From contig NC_039509.1 in NCBI RefSeq assembly GCF_003672135.1, positions 12,348,663 through 12,412,662 on the forward strand: DNA of 64,000 bases, given 5' to 3'. A program made the position numbers and the translations under genes. Below, piece after piece: positions 1-15,000 of the stretch (within the stretch, counting starts at the first letter, position 1; every line of letters begins with the position of its first letter). The DNA is from Ooceraea biroi. Lineage: Eukaryota; Arthropoda; Insecta; Hymenoptera; Formicidae. The notes beneath the pieces were generated by a model, which worked only from the letters and a program-made list of their open reading frames with translations, made no database searches and was not told where the DNA came from.

Positions 1-3000
1 TCGCGTAGCGTAATAGCGGCTTGAGGAGCTTTCTCGAGTGGAACCTCCGCACATACATCCGAAGATCGTGCAGGAAAGCGGTGAAACCGGGACTCGTCGG
101 AAGTAAATTCGAATGCGACGATTCTGATTGCATATATCCTCGTTTTGGTGCCTAAATATATAGCTGAGACCGCAGGAAATTTAGGACAGATTTCAGTCAT
201 AGATTTTATGGCACGTCTTGAGTATTTTCTTGATACTTTCACTGCCGAAAGTGCCTGTCACCCACCTTTGCGTGATAATATTGATTATGCTCTTAACTAT
301 GAAATACAAAGATAACGTGTTCTACAATTTTCTTCAAGAAATCGGATTCGTTTTGATTAATGCATAAATGATACACAGCGCAATATACATCTGTTGATTT
401 ATTATATTTCTTCCTAATAAAGTTACTATATATCGAAATAAAACTTAAAAATCACTTGTCAATGTACTTGTAATTAATGAAATGCACGCTATATTACTAT
501 TCATGTTCCTTGAAACAATCCTATGACTGTATATTGCTCCAAAAATCAAATTCCCACTATGATTCGTCGATCGTTTTATTCGGCGCATTGTTTGTTCCTT
601 AGTATGAATGGCGTGTGCAACGATTGCATTTCACCGGACGTGATAATGCCTCTTCGAAGATGCGACACGGACGCCAAGTGAAATCTCGCGTATCGCACGC
701 GACTACACGTGCATTAACAGAACGGTTCTTTTATTGCTCGCGTTTAACCCGTTAAACCGGCGCATCAGCTTTCCTCTTTCGGCTGGAGAGGATCGTGGAT
801 GAGGATATCACTCCTTCTTCCTTTACGAATGAAACGAGAGTGATTAAAAGGTATTACTACTTATTTCTTAATGCAGGTCGATATGTGGTATTTGGTAAAG
901 AATGTGAGATCATGAATGTTTTCTTTAATTTCTGTCTTTTCTCTCTAAAAGTTTAATACATTAATTATTTTATTTATCGTTATTAAATATCGTTGTGATT
1001 TTAAGTATCAAGCTAAATCTGCTATATTTATCCGATAAAATCTTTGTATATTAAATAAGTCAATTTAATGTATATTAAATTTCGGTTTGTCTATATAATT
1101 CTTTGCATGTAAATTTTGAATAATCTAAAAATATAGAAGAGAATTATCATTTTTGAACATTGCATTTCGTGTATACTACGTGACGTCTTTTGCGAGTAAA
1201 CGTTATATGACTTGTCCATTAATTCCCTTTAAAAGCGACAGATGTTAATTTCTTTTTGATTTATGACTGACTATTACGTTTTTATCGCGTATATTGCGTG
1301 TATCATCTATATAGTCTATAGAAAGCAGCTGTTTGAAGAAACCTCTGAACTTTACTATTACTATTAATTTTTCTGAAATTTTACTGGTTTTCGAACGTAC
1401 TGGTTGACGAACGTAGCGCCATATATGATTATTAAAATTTAAAAACTTTTAGAAAAAAGATTTAGAATATTTGAATTATTCATAAAACTTTATGAAAACA
1501 ATAGCAGTAACATTGACATGTAAATAATTATGATGAAAAACGTACATACATACATACCGCAAATTTCTTTTAAAAGCTTAACTTTCGTGTAATATTGTGT
1601 TTATCATCATTTATGATCAATGATGAAATATCGGATATGAATATGCTGGGAAACACCCTCTCCTTTTCGACAATGAAAAATTTTTTTTAAATTATTTTAC
1701 CTACTCACGAGAAAATTGCGATAGCGTTTACGATGTTCTTACCAATCGCGCGGTTGCCCCTCTCTTGCTACACTGCAGTCATTTCTTGTAGTTGCAAAGA
1801 GTAATGCTTTCGGTAATTTATGGTATCCGCAAGATCCCCGTAACATCTCGGCAAGTAATACAACGGTCTTAGATGTTTTCGTGTCAATAATAGCTGATAA
1901 GTATCGCGACTTTTAGCGCACCTTATTTTTTAAGCATGAATGAGCACAGATGAGCAAACGCGCTTATTACTGATTGTATAAACGTGATTGCTATAATTAT
2001 CTCATTTTTCATCGAGAAATCTCCGAAGCAGTATGCCAGGTATTGCGCTTATGGCGTAGATTTTCACGACGATGAATTTCACTGATTTATGGCATGACGG
2101 CGAAATGGGATTACCTCGTTGAAGGAAAGAGAAACTGATAGACACGAACCTGTTTTCTTGTGTTTCTTACGATGCACGTGATTCCCTATAGGCGCTAATG
2201 ATAATGTCAAATAATACACGTGCAGTGTTAACAACATGGTTGAGTCTTAAGAATAATAATTCCGCGAAAATTTCATACATTACATACGTTTTATTGAAAT
2301 TTTCATTTTGTCTAGATACATTTCATGTTACAAATCAATTTCACGATTTTGCATCAATAAAATACATAAATTTTGAGGTTGCAAAGGAAATTTTGATTTG
2401 TTATCATACATCGAGTGTTTAACATACTGAAGTGTTGAGTTTATCATATTCCAACACGTTATCGTAAACTAAACGACCGAATTTTTCAATTAATCACGTT
2501 TTATCCCGAAATAAATGTTGTAAAATAAATATCTTACGGAGTAATATATTTAGCAACTGTGTGTGATATGAAAGCGAACCGTTTTCTTTCCTATAAAAAA
2601 TCTGCGTTCACCTGCGTTTGTGTGATTATGTGCTTCACGCGAGAGTAGACAGCCGTGACCGGTACATTTTTTACGGCAATCGCCTTGCACTCGTAGTGAT
2701 TCGTGCGGCTCAATGAACCAGTCATGTTAATGAATAGAAATTAGCTGAGAATAACAAACCTTTTCCCAGATTTATCTCAAGTTGACTCTCATACCATATC
2801 TCACACAATGGTTAGTTAATGATATTCATGGCTGGGTTAGTTAATGGTATCGATAATTGCAAAAGCCGGCTGTGGTGGGTGCTAAACCCCATGAATAATA
2901 ACTGACGTCAATAAATTAATTGAGTTGGACAGATAAGATAAGAAACTGATATCAAAACGATTACGACGGTCAACCAGATAAGAAGCTGCTCGATCATTCA

Positions 3001-6000
3001 ATGAGCTACATACATATTAATTATCGCTATCATTAAAACAATGTACACATCAAACTTAATAAGTACAAATTGTATGTATAAAAAAATCGAAATATATCTC
3101 GCAAAAACTTATGCCCATAAAAAGTTACGCCCGTAACTTTCTTGCAAAACTGCATAGTCTTTAGAGCAGCTTCAGCATCTTCTCCTTTGTGCTTTCTACT
3201 TGCATCCGCATACGCGATTTCCATTCATATATAGGACGGAGCAGGCAGATTCCACATCAGCAAATTTTAATACACATCACGTTACCGTCGGGTTTCGTTC
3301 TTCGAATTACCCGCGCTATTACACGTGTACGGCGATTTCGTTGCGAGTATATCGCGTGCGTGCATGGTGCCATGAGCCAATTTTGCGGAGTCACGCGACG
3401 CACGCTAGAGATCGGATTAACATTCAGCCTGCGGGCTCTGTCTCGAGTCTAACCAGATGATGAAATCGAGTCCGACATCCGTATCGTCTTCTATATCCTC
3501 GAAATGCCTAAGTTTGCATTAGACGCGTGTCCGATCTAATCCACTTAACGTACTTTAGATTCAGAGATACTACAAGTATCGATCGCCATAATATTGATAC
3601 AAAATTAATGAGGAACGACAGAAAAGTAATTAATATTCATGTGAAGTATGTGTTTGAACTGTAGAGGAAAAGATAAATCGTATATTAGTATGCATCTCAT
3701 GCGAATGGCGCTACGCGTCGTGAATAATCGTCAAAAATTTTGGTAAATGATGGCACGTGCTCAACATTGCATGCGTGATCTCGTGCACAAGATTTCACAT
3801 ACATTTCTTGACAGAGAAAGATACTGATACTCCAGATTTCTACCATCGATTATGACATCAAAAGTTTTAATATAACAAATTTGATTCGCGGTGTGTTTGA
3901 AGTCATTAGTAATCATTGCAAATAGTCTCGGCTTTATGTCAACGTATTCACAGTTGTCGTGAAGTTACTTCACAGTTAATCAACAGTAAATGCAATTGAT
4001 GCAACGTTAAAGGTTGCGCGGAAGACGAAGGGGCCCGGCATAATGGAGAACCAGAAAGATCACGTATCGTACGTGCACGTTGACGACAAAAGGGACCGAG
4101 CAAAGGCCTTTAAGCACACGTACATTCATATCTGCTGTGCGGCCTCGATCTTCCATATATCGCATCTGAAAATCACAGCGCGAGTGAGAACTCTCCGTGT
4201 ACGTTTCACACAGAAGCTTACAAAAAAGAAGAAATGGAAGAGGAAGATCACGTCGCGTTATGTCACATCATTAAAACTACTAGAATATAAAATACTAGAA
4301 GAATGACTGAATTCTTGAGTATGTCAAGTTCGTAAAATGTTGGCACGATTAGTCATCAAATTCCGCGACGACACGACGCGCCAATTTAATGAAGTCATCG
4401 AAGATATGATAATGTTATTAGCGGAGAAATAAATTCGCGCGCGTGTCAATAAAATCGAATGGTGAATAGAAACCTGTTGGATACGTCGAGCATATTTATT
4501 TGCATTAAATTTGCATTAAATTGGTGCTTAAGATAAAAATCAGCGTCCACTTACAACTTTATCGCGAACGCGACACGTTCGACACTCGAAATAACTGAAA
4601 ACTTTTATGATAAATGACAGCGCCTACACGTTTAGCTACTTTTCGACAGTGACAAATTATGCTTATATGGGTCGGATATATTTATCTTAGAGTTTCTAAA
4701 ACACGCGTGGGATAAGTCCCTGTAGTTTAAAATTATTTGCAAACTATAATATAATATATCAATTTTATTTTATGATGCTGCATATATTCATTTATATATA
4801 ATAAATATATATATGTATTACATGTAAGAATTTATTTTTTATTTTATATTGTCGTGATAAATGTCGTACTCGGTTTCTGCAAAATGTATTCACGATCTTT
4901 CTTTTCATATAGTTCTTTAAAGAAATAAGTAATTGTTAGTAGCAATTCATTTTACTCATTAATATAATCCAATTATCTCCATTCAACTTGACACCAGATT
5001 CACAATGCACGTAACGATCGATATGGATTTTCTTTGACAGAATTCAAATTTCGCAGTTCAATATGTAAAGCATTTCAAACGTTATACATGTTGTCTCAAC
5101 TACAGATCCTACAAAATATATCGATGTTATTATTTATTAAGTGAAAGTGAGCAAAAAATTTTTGAAGGATTATAAAGGATTCAAATCGCATGCGCAACTC
5201 TCGATACATCATTCTTGATATGTTGGTATACCTTTCACAAATCAATACCTTTTTAGTCATACTGATATTTCATGACAAGCCTATGTCGATTCATCATGAA
5301 CTGTTAAGAATGTTACACGTTACAAGAACAAGTTATACCACAATGAGAAAATATGATACACGCTAGAAAAGCGTCTTACTATTCAATACTGTATATGGGT
5401 ATCCATATTGCATATAATAAACTGATCAAAAAACATTTATAACATATGGATTAGAAAATCTTTATTCAGTCTCGTCTTCTCGTCACGAAAAATTTATACA
5501 AATGGATCCGACCTCCTTCCGCGTCTTTTCACTTTTCGAGTGCAGTTCCTTAAATTTGATGGCGAGTGTTATAAAGAAACGCTGTAAAAACTTATCGAAC
5601 ATGAATTTTTAATATAGTTTATATATTCAAATGATTCCGTCACTATTACGTTCATAAAATGCCAAGTACAAATTCGAAATCGATAATTAATAATTCAAGT
5701 GCAACTAACAATTATCACGTAGTTTTAGTATATTATATCTAAAATTTTAATTTTTGTTTTATATTATAATTTTTGTTTCATATCGATAAATAATATACTT
5801 GGTTTCTATAATATAAATTGTATTCACGATCTTTTACAATCACCGCAAAACGACTGCGATGCGTCCTGGCGGTCGATGATCCATGGTGATCAACACAGCG
5901 AATTGATTCGTGCCGCGGACGCAGCTTTTTAATTAGTAGGTCGCGACGGGGAGGCCATTATACCTACGACTTCGTTAATTAAGCTTAATTGCCTTCAGGC

Positions 6001-9000
6001 AAGAGGCATTCACCGCTCCCGCACACTTCCTTGTAAAGGAATCGATCGCCCTCGGCGTTCAACTATCTGACAAGCTACAATGTGACATATCGACATTATC
6101 GAGGTGTCGAATCTTCACTTCCGGCATCTAATACTATTAGAGTGATACCGATATCTACGGACGAAACGAGCCGAATACGGAGTCTCAGCACACCACTAGA
6201 GATCTTTCTTTCTGGATTTACGATCTAAACACTACTACTTTCTACTTTAAGAATTTTAGCTAATTATACGTCGCGAGAAAAATAAAACGGCATTTTTTCA
6301 TCAATAACGATCACAATGTGACATCAAATTTTCTCGAAATTTGCTTATCTATTTTAAATAAAATTTCATCTTGGACACTTCTAATCATAATTGCATATCC
6401 TTGCAATTCATTTCTTATATTTATATATATAGATACTCGCGTTCGCGTACTTTTCGCTTTATACCGACCTGAGGATTAAATGATCCCATTGGATCTTCTT
6501 TATGTAACGGTCGCATGAGCACACCAGGCGGGCCCATTAAATCGAGTGCTAAGCGAGATCGAGCCGAGTTCCTTGAGCGCGTGCACTTGACATTGGCAAG
6601 ACCGACTGCGCGCCCGGTGCGCACGGCCACACGAAACTAGCTTGGCGGCTTTCCTGGCCGGTCGTTGACTGCTTAATGCCCATCCTCTTTTCATCGGCCG
6701 AAGAGTGCCGGCACCGTTCGGCAAGGCCGCGCAACAGATTTTTACCGGGCCCGTCAGGGGCACGTCAAAGAAACTTGGTACGGCTGAATCATTTCGCTCG
6801 TGCTATAATGATCCTGCCATTTGCATTTTGCGATGATCTAAGGCTATGACTACCGTTAGACAGCTTGTCATACGCGGGAAAAGGTGCCTCGAGGAATCTC
6901 CGGCACGTGTTTTTACATCATCCGAAGGAGCTCCCTTAAGTAATGTGGAAGCTGAAGAACATCGTTCCTTCATCATCTTTAATTAATCTCATCACGAGGA
7001 TCATCATCTAATTATACACAGTTTTTCGAGCTGGAGGCTTCGCGAGAGAGAAAAAAATCTCAACATCGGTCTCGATTAACTGATTACCAAAAGACCGCAA
7101 CAGGTACGTGCACCCTGATCCTTGAAGGCGAAGGCGAAAGGTAATTTCGCTGGTGAAAACGTTGGTGGGAATGCAGGCACACGAGCAGGATGTCCATCCG
7201 GATCTCCGCGCGCGGAACGGACCAGCCACTCTCTATTTCCGAGGCAGTTGTCTCAGTCGCCAGCCGCGGAAACTGTGTCACGCTTTCTGCATCACTTCTG
7301 GAGCTGGCGGCGTGGGCAATCGATAAAATCAGAGTCAAAATCGATTTCACGCCGGTCGCCCCGACCGTTCTAAGCGATTTGCGAGATTCGCCTTCGGGGG
7401 AAAAAAATCTTTTTGAGAACTTTGTCGTGTGAAACGAGAAACGTCCCGGCGATGCCGGTTTGTTTCGGAAAAAAGCGCTAAAGTCTCCGAGTAGCATTCA
7501 ATTTGGGATAAAACGCGCTCCAGCGTTTTCTCGCATAGGTTCAAACATCTCGCATGGGTAGCCCATTAAACGCGTAATCCGATCGGAATAAAAATCGAGG
7601 CAGGCGCTTCCGTGTGTGCCAATCAAAGCACCAGGCGAGCCATCGAGATGCTCGCTGCGAAAGTGATCTTGCGCGCGTCCGTTCCGGAGCTGGACCGATG
7701 ATGAATGGCTCGCGTGACGGTCTACCGACAGCGAAAGGGCAGGCTCGTTTGTAAAGTGCATTTCTGTGTTCGATTAATTAATGCGCTGATTAAAAAGTCT
7801 GACCGTATCCTCGGTAGCATCGGCCAATTACGCACATGTTATGAGTGCTCAAATACCCTTTCTATCTAACTCGTAATTTTATTACGTCGCATGCTTAACG
7901 ACGCTTAGCGATATCAGTAGTCTTTGAGGAACCATGATATCTCACGCTCAATTGAATTATTATCAATATGAGTTTTGCACGATATTTGCATCTTATAATA
8001 TGTTGGAATGTCGCATGTAGTAAGACGGCAGTTTGACGTCGCTGGTCTTAATCCTACAACCGATATCTTCGTCGTGTTCACATCCTGTCTGATTGCACAA
8101 TCAGCCGAAGAAAAAGAAGTTCCGGCACCAAACGATCGCATTAGTCTCCGGCTCCGTGTAATTTCGCGCACCGCGCAATTCCCGTTACGCAACGCTTTAC
8201 CTAGACAAAATGTAACCGTCATTACGAAATTACGAGCCTCTCCCGTGGGGAACGTTTACCTTTGCATAATTTCGTGACGATCGGAGTGATAACGTGGTTG
8301 TATAGCGTGCCTCAAGAGCTCCATTCTGGACTGACAAATGATACGGCGGAGAGCACAAGGCCTGCGTACATATTATTCCCTATAATCAGGGCTTTACTAG
8401 CCTCGCTCGATCGCTCGCGGGACGGAACGGGCGAAGTATAATCTTGCGGAAACAAACCGCAAATGGTCGAACTACCGCTCGTTTCGTCGGCACGCGGACG
8501 GATGAAAATGAGAAAAACGTAAAGAAGAGAAAGGAACAGAGCGGGCTCTCTTTCCCGACAAGTGGCAATGACCCAGACGCATCGTAACTATGCCATTACG
8601 GAGTATATAATCCAGTCATCGGCCGGAGATTCTATACCTGATAGAAGTGCATAATCTGTATACCTTTCGATGAGGTACCCTCTCTATAATACGATGATTG
8701 GAACTGAACAATATTATTTGTTCCGAATAATTCGGATAACATTGAATTTCCTTCAATTACTTAAATATTTGATCTTAAAAATGCTGATAACAATAATGTA
8801 TAATAATTAATGATTAATAAAAAGTAATTATATATTCCAAGTATATATAAACACGTAGACTGAATATAATTAACTTAAATCGATCTTAACAAAAATGACA
8901 AATTATTACAGCTACATAATATTTGTAACATTAAATTTTTGTCAATAAATCTGCAATGAAAATTCTGTTAAAGTTTACGTTTTAACGGATTAAAATATTA

Positions 9001-12000
9001 TATAAATTAAATGACGGTCAAGAAACATTCATCGATATTGAGATAATATTTTGCGATGTAGGGCAAGAGGAACGTGACAAAGAAAAAGAGTAAAGTATCG
9101 ATAATGGTTGATATTAGCGCTGGATTATAGTTCTATAAGATCATAATCGATACTTTCTCGCCATCAACAGATAACGTTCACATTCTCAAGTTGAAGTACG
9201 AATTTGATGACGTTTAATAGCAATGTTAAAACTATACAGATTGTCCTATTTACTTCCTCGCGTTTATTAATGGATAATCATGTAATTTTCGTTAAAAATA
9301 TGTTTATATTTCATTGATATTGACATCGTTTTTCTAACTTTAATTTAAGAACTACTACATCTCCGTCTGCTATGTAAACGTCATGCGAATGTAATTATTT
9401 TCTTTTATAATTTGTATATAGAAACTTTTGGAATTTTTAATTTAATAATAAATTCTGAGTATGTAAATTTTATTAGAATACAAATTCATCTTGTATCAAT
9501 TATTATTATATATCTGCGGATTTCTTGAAACATTTCCCGAAAAAGTAGTTTGTTCCCTATATCAAGATGCATTTTATGCACTGGTAATCATAATGGCTAA
9601 CGTTTGAGTGCGTTTTCTATTTCTTAATAAGAACGTAAGTTTTGCTTCATCGTAATTATATACTTTTAGCGTAATAATTCATTTTTTATTTATAAAAAGC
9701 GCTACATTGCAAGACTAAGAAATGCTATGTGTTAAAGTAATAGTAAACAGATAATGTCTACATAATCGCAATTCTTGTGTATGTGTATAACAGGGAAATG
9801 TTTGTTCCTCATGGGCACCAGGTGTGAAATCATTTGACAACTTTGTTACAGTAGCAGAAACAAAAATTAGATTTTCATGACTGCGCAACAATGATGCCAC
9901 TCCACTACGAGATACGATCTACGATCTCGCACTTTGAAATAAATTAAACAAAATAAACATAAAATATGATTCAGTCTATCCTGATCATGCGATGCTGATG
10001 ATCCGATCGTTTACGTACAAAGCATTTCACTTTGAATTGTAATTACATTTTGATTGATTCTTCAATCAAAGCTTAAGAACTGAACTTTAACATCATCGAT
10101 TTCATTATTGAAGCAACACTGTCCGACTGGCTGTTCACCTTTGTGCAGGCTTTCGTTCAGTTTGCTCGCTTCGCAGAAGGATATGCGGAAAAAGAAAAGG
10201 GTAATGAGCACTGTACAGTGTTTAGCAGCAAGCCGCTCGCACGACTGACACTAATTGGCTAGTTCTACCGACGTGGCCGCAATGAAGATGCCCAGCATCT
10301 GTGGAACCGGACGGAAGGGTGCATTAGCCGCACAAACAACTGCGACGCGTGCATATCTCGCAAAGTGTATCGCGATGTAGCGGTATTCCACGGACCAAGA
10401 CCTTCGCGTCTAGGAGTTTGCTGGGTTTACGAGCATGACGTGATCTTACGTGGCAATTACCTGGCCATCTCTCTTCGCGGGCCACGTAACAAAGCTACGG
10501 CGCAAAAGAGCCGCTCGCTCGCCCGAAGAACTACCTGCAGTTTGCCGATCGGCGAACGCAGATACGTAATCTCTATGCACGTGTTGTGAATATCAAGATC
10601 GCGTAGCATTGTGCAAAACGCACAACGCCCTTACCTAACGAAAAACGTGTAATGTAATGTTATGCATCGTGCTTGATATTGTGAAATATGTTTTCCTCTG
10701 AAGTAACATCGCGTTGGATTTATTTAAAGGCCAGATCGTGAGAAGCGATGGCATTAACCCTCGCATGAAAAAAAGTATTCTTCTGGGAATGTTGCATGGG
10801 ATGTATTGCAGGATGTCATTGATCTATGAGGCATATTGTATAATAAAATAAGATTAAAGCCACATACGTCAAGAAGAGTATAGAGAATTTCTTCCCGCGC
10901 GCATGATTGACGTTAGAATAAACATCACTCTCGGATAGATTGAAACGCGTTTTTAGAAAGCCGATTGCGAGCTTCGAATTATACTATCAAGTAGCTAATA
11001 AAAATAAATGAGACGTGAAAGAATTGGACGGGATAATGACGTATTTCGATTGATCGTGTGTCCGTCGGTGCAATTTGCGGCGCGGCGCGCCGTGCACGCA
11101 TTACTACAGCGACTAAAATTTCACTTTCCCCGCCGATCCTAATATCGAAAGACCTTAACGTAACGATCTGCCCGTTATCTTTATTGCGATCGAATTATTT
11201 CGCCGTTACATTTCACACGCACGCCGTCGGCACGATTGCATTAAGATTGCTTCGGCAGATTTCACGCCCGTGACTGGTGTCGGAAATCCCTCTTAATGCG
11301 ATCGACACACTCCACTTTTTCTATCATATCGCAACGGGGCATGCAAAACGCGAAGGTCGGCCTCGATCAGACTCAAGATTAAGGCTAGACACGTATTGAG
11401 GAATCGAAACGGCAATTCATTTCTACGATCTTATTAGCGTGAATTCGTATTTTTTTAGAAACGGTGCTCTTCACGTTTCAAATGCGCTGTACACTTTTAC
11501 CTCTTTTTTTCCACGCTTACTTTGAGTATCAAATATTCGATCTTGTTCACGTGCACGCAAATGTGTACATAACATAAATACGGGCACAATTAAACATTTA
11601 CAAGTGTACGTAGAGTTACATAACATAGAGAATGGGCATCAGAATCCGATAGAATTCTTCCCCTTTACATGACATTTCTATTCTTTCTGTTATTCTGACT
11701 CGCTGTTAATAAATTGATCAAGTTATCAATTAAAATGGAATAAAAAGTAAGCTACAGTTCTTATAATTTTTGTAATACTGTTAATTTAATTATAATAATT
11801 TTAATAATTTTTATAATACTGTTACATTTTTCACATTAGAGAGATTAGGGTTTTGCCGTTTTATTTAAATCTCAAATTTATTTACTTCGATAAGTAGTGA
11901 ATTAGTTATATCGCGCGATAACACGACACAAACTATTTGAATATGCATCCGGTTTAAATCTTATCACTCAATCACGAGTCGACAACCGAGTCGGCGTTAT

Positions 12001-15000
12001 CTACGATCGTCGGGGTGAGCAGCTCCTGAATTATAATATATTTCGCGTAATTATAAGATTCATCTAGTAATTATCAGTGATCATGTTCGTTCATTCGACA
12101 GTGACAGAAGAAGACGTAAAAGTGCCCGACCGGCCGATCAGGCGCGATAACGGGCGGACATGATTAGAAACGCCGCCGTTCGTCGATGGAGAAGGGAAAG
12201 TCACGGGAATATTTTACGATCGCAATCTATATATCGCTAGGCGAGCGGCCTGATAATTACGGTACTGCGAAAATTACGATGCGTGAATCGGGATTCGAGC
12301 CGCGGTCGGTCGGGTCAGCTCTAGGTTTGATCGTCTGAAAAAACTTGGTTGTTTCTTTATCGAGCCGCGATGTATCCGTCGATTCGGAGGAAGGGTGGAG
12401 TCGCAATTTCAGGCTGCCAACGAAGCTACTTTAGTGCAAATGAAGGATCAAGGAAGACTTATTGGCGTTTAATACTAGTAGGCACTCGAGATGGGACGAT
12501 CCTGAGGATACTGTCGACCGTGAAATTTATTCCCGTGTGTGAGTACTTCCGGCGTGCGGCGGTGGCGGTGGTGGTGGCAGATAAGCCTTTCTCTTGTAAC
12601 GATCGTTCAGGCGAATCATTTATTTAAGTGGCTCGCGATGGTCTTATTTGCTCTACGGAGGCGCTACGAAGGAAAGCAGGTGCTCGCCCGCGGCTACGGC
12701 GCGCACCACAATCACGAGTAGAATCTTTACAAACGACGACGTGGATCGAGCGAGAAAAATCGACTCTGATGTTCGGTATTAATTATCGGTTAATTGCACC
12801 GAGTCCAAGTAACGCCCGAGCCGCCGCTCGGTCGATCTCGCATAATCTCATAGTCTCCGGGAGATTGCTCGGTCTTGCTTTTCTCTCTCACGGTGAGCTT
12901 GGAACAACTTTATTCTCTCATTTCGGAGATAAGTCACACGCACGCGTGCGGAAATCAGTACCTTTTGAAGATGAATGAGCAGTTAAGAGCAAATGTGGTG
13001 CTCGTCCGCTCTGACTCGGATAAATGGATTGATAAATGAGAGGCGGATCGATGAAAGATCACTTTAAACCTGCGGCTATGCGCAGAGAGTTTCCAGACAT
13101 CTTTTTTGGATGCTGAATTCTGAATCCAAATATCAATCTACATCTGCGACCATATTCATGTCGACGACTGTGTATATACTACTCTATCAGAAATTGCAAA
13201 GCAGGGATAAGATGCTTTTAGATACTTTTCCCGCCGGGGGCCATTCTGCGTGTCAAATGAACGGCAATCAGAGAGAATCATCTCCATCGCGTCACACCCG
13301 TGCTCGGCTTAATAAAAAAAAAACACGCTGCCAGCTTTCAATAACGTGTCGATCGGGCTAGCAATTGGCGTACGCTAATGACGAATACCGCCCGTAGAGA
13401 TAATTTCTCCTCTCGCGATGCACGTGGTCGGGATTGACTGACTTTCGTCGTGGCGGCTGTTGTGGATTGCAATCTAAAACGTAACTCGCCGCACCGGGGA
13501 GACCCTCCCTCCGCGATCCGCGGAGAGTAAACCGTTGTTATTACGTTCATTAGCGCAATCGGAGCGGCGTTTACGTGCCGTCATTACGTGCCAATCTTGA
13601 CGCGAACGCTCTACCTCGTCGACGTGCTCTCGCCTTTTCCGTTTCTCTACATATCTCACTTCTCGTTTTTACCTGCGGTACTTGGCGCTGCGCTTGGGAG
13701 AGCAACTCTTCATGCCGTTCCGTAAGATGAGACGGGGGCAAGGACAAGGCCAAGTTTGCGAGCGGATCATCGCACTTTCCATCTGCGTTTCCTCCAGGCT
13801 GTGCGCTCCTCAGCGCACGAAGTTTTACGATTGGCCGTAATTAATTCGCATAAATTGATCTTGTTTATCTTATGTTTTTACGACGATCGAATACTTTTTC
13901 TCAGGACATTTATCAAGATACCATGAATATTTTAAACTGAGAAATTAAAATGTTATTTAAGCTTTCGCTTTTACTTTGGAGAATATCTCCTGCATTTAGT
14001 GTTATAAAAATTTTATTAAATTTGCGGATGATATTTCTCAAATAACAATCTAAATGCGCGTTCGAAATAAGAACGGAGGGCCGTGATCAAGATGCGACAT
14101 TAAACGTATCCAAGTCGATACGGTCGCATCATGAACTGGCCTTTTATTTGAACTTTCACAAGACGAGTCGCAATCTCGGCTCGAGCGACTCCCACGGTAA
14201 ATATCAATAACGACGTACATACGTGGTGTGAGAAGAAAACCCAATCCTCCTGGAACACACGGATAATACTGAGATTTTTCTCACCCGTTTTGCGACTTGC
14301 AAGTGCACTTGTCGTAAGCGAAGTCGTATTTCTTTCCCGCGCAGTCAACGCTGCAAGATAATTATTTCGTACTTTCGTTCTAGCCAACGTAAATCAATAT
14401 TTCCTCAAATAAGCGAGACGGATACTCGCGCAGACTGATGCTCGTTGTCTTTTACGATTTGGCACGCATTTAGCTGCTCGAAACGAAAGTGCGCTTTTAT
14501 CACACAACTTCTCGGATTCCGCTCTCACTTCCTCGCGCGTTTTATTGTGCCGCCCGTAAACATCGTTTTCGTGTTTCTTTATCTTTAATTATAAAATTGT
14601 ATCGCGCTTAACAACATAGCGGCTGCCGAAATTAATAGCCAGTTAAAAAGATCGTAAAAATGATGGGACCAAATTGAAGCATTCGCATTACTTTATCTCA
14701 AGCGATATTTGTGCTGTCGGAAAACAACGGGAACACCCGATGTATGCGCTTCTATTCATCACGACTATCGTGTCCTATTACGATTCTTGCATGACATTTA
14801 GCTGCATTATCTGTCGACAGAATTAATTATGCTCCCCTCGCTCCTGATTTCGTAGCAGCTGATGATATGATCTGCACTTGTAATCGATAGTCTCTTACTG
14901 CCGCGAAGAAAATGTTAATGAACGAGAACACGATTACTAGCACTTATATGTAACATTTCGCGCTTAATCTCTTTTTTCTTATTTCGTTTCCTCAACATTT

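Noticed and set aside
7084..7497. 137-codon - strand frame in a CpG-rich block
   Set aside because: Open frames overlap it on both strands, composition is Arg/Ser-rich and no domain is seen; expected in CpG-rich non-coding DNA.
12285..12312. GGATTCGAGCC, resembling a tRNA B box on the - strand
   Set aside because: The flanking bases do not form a five-pair T stem and no acceptor or anticodon arm can be drawn around it.
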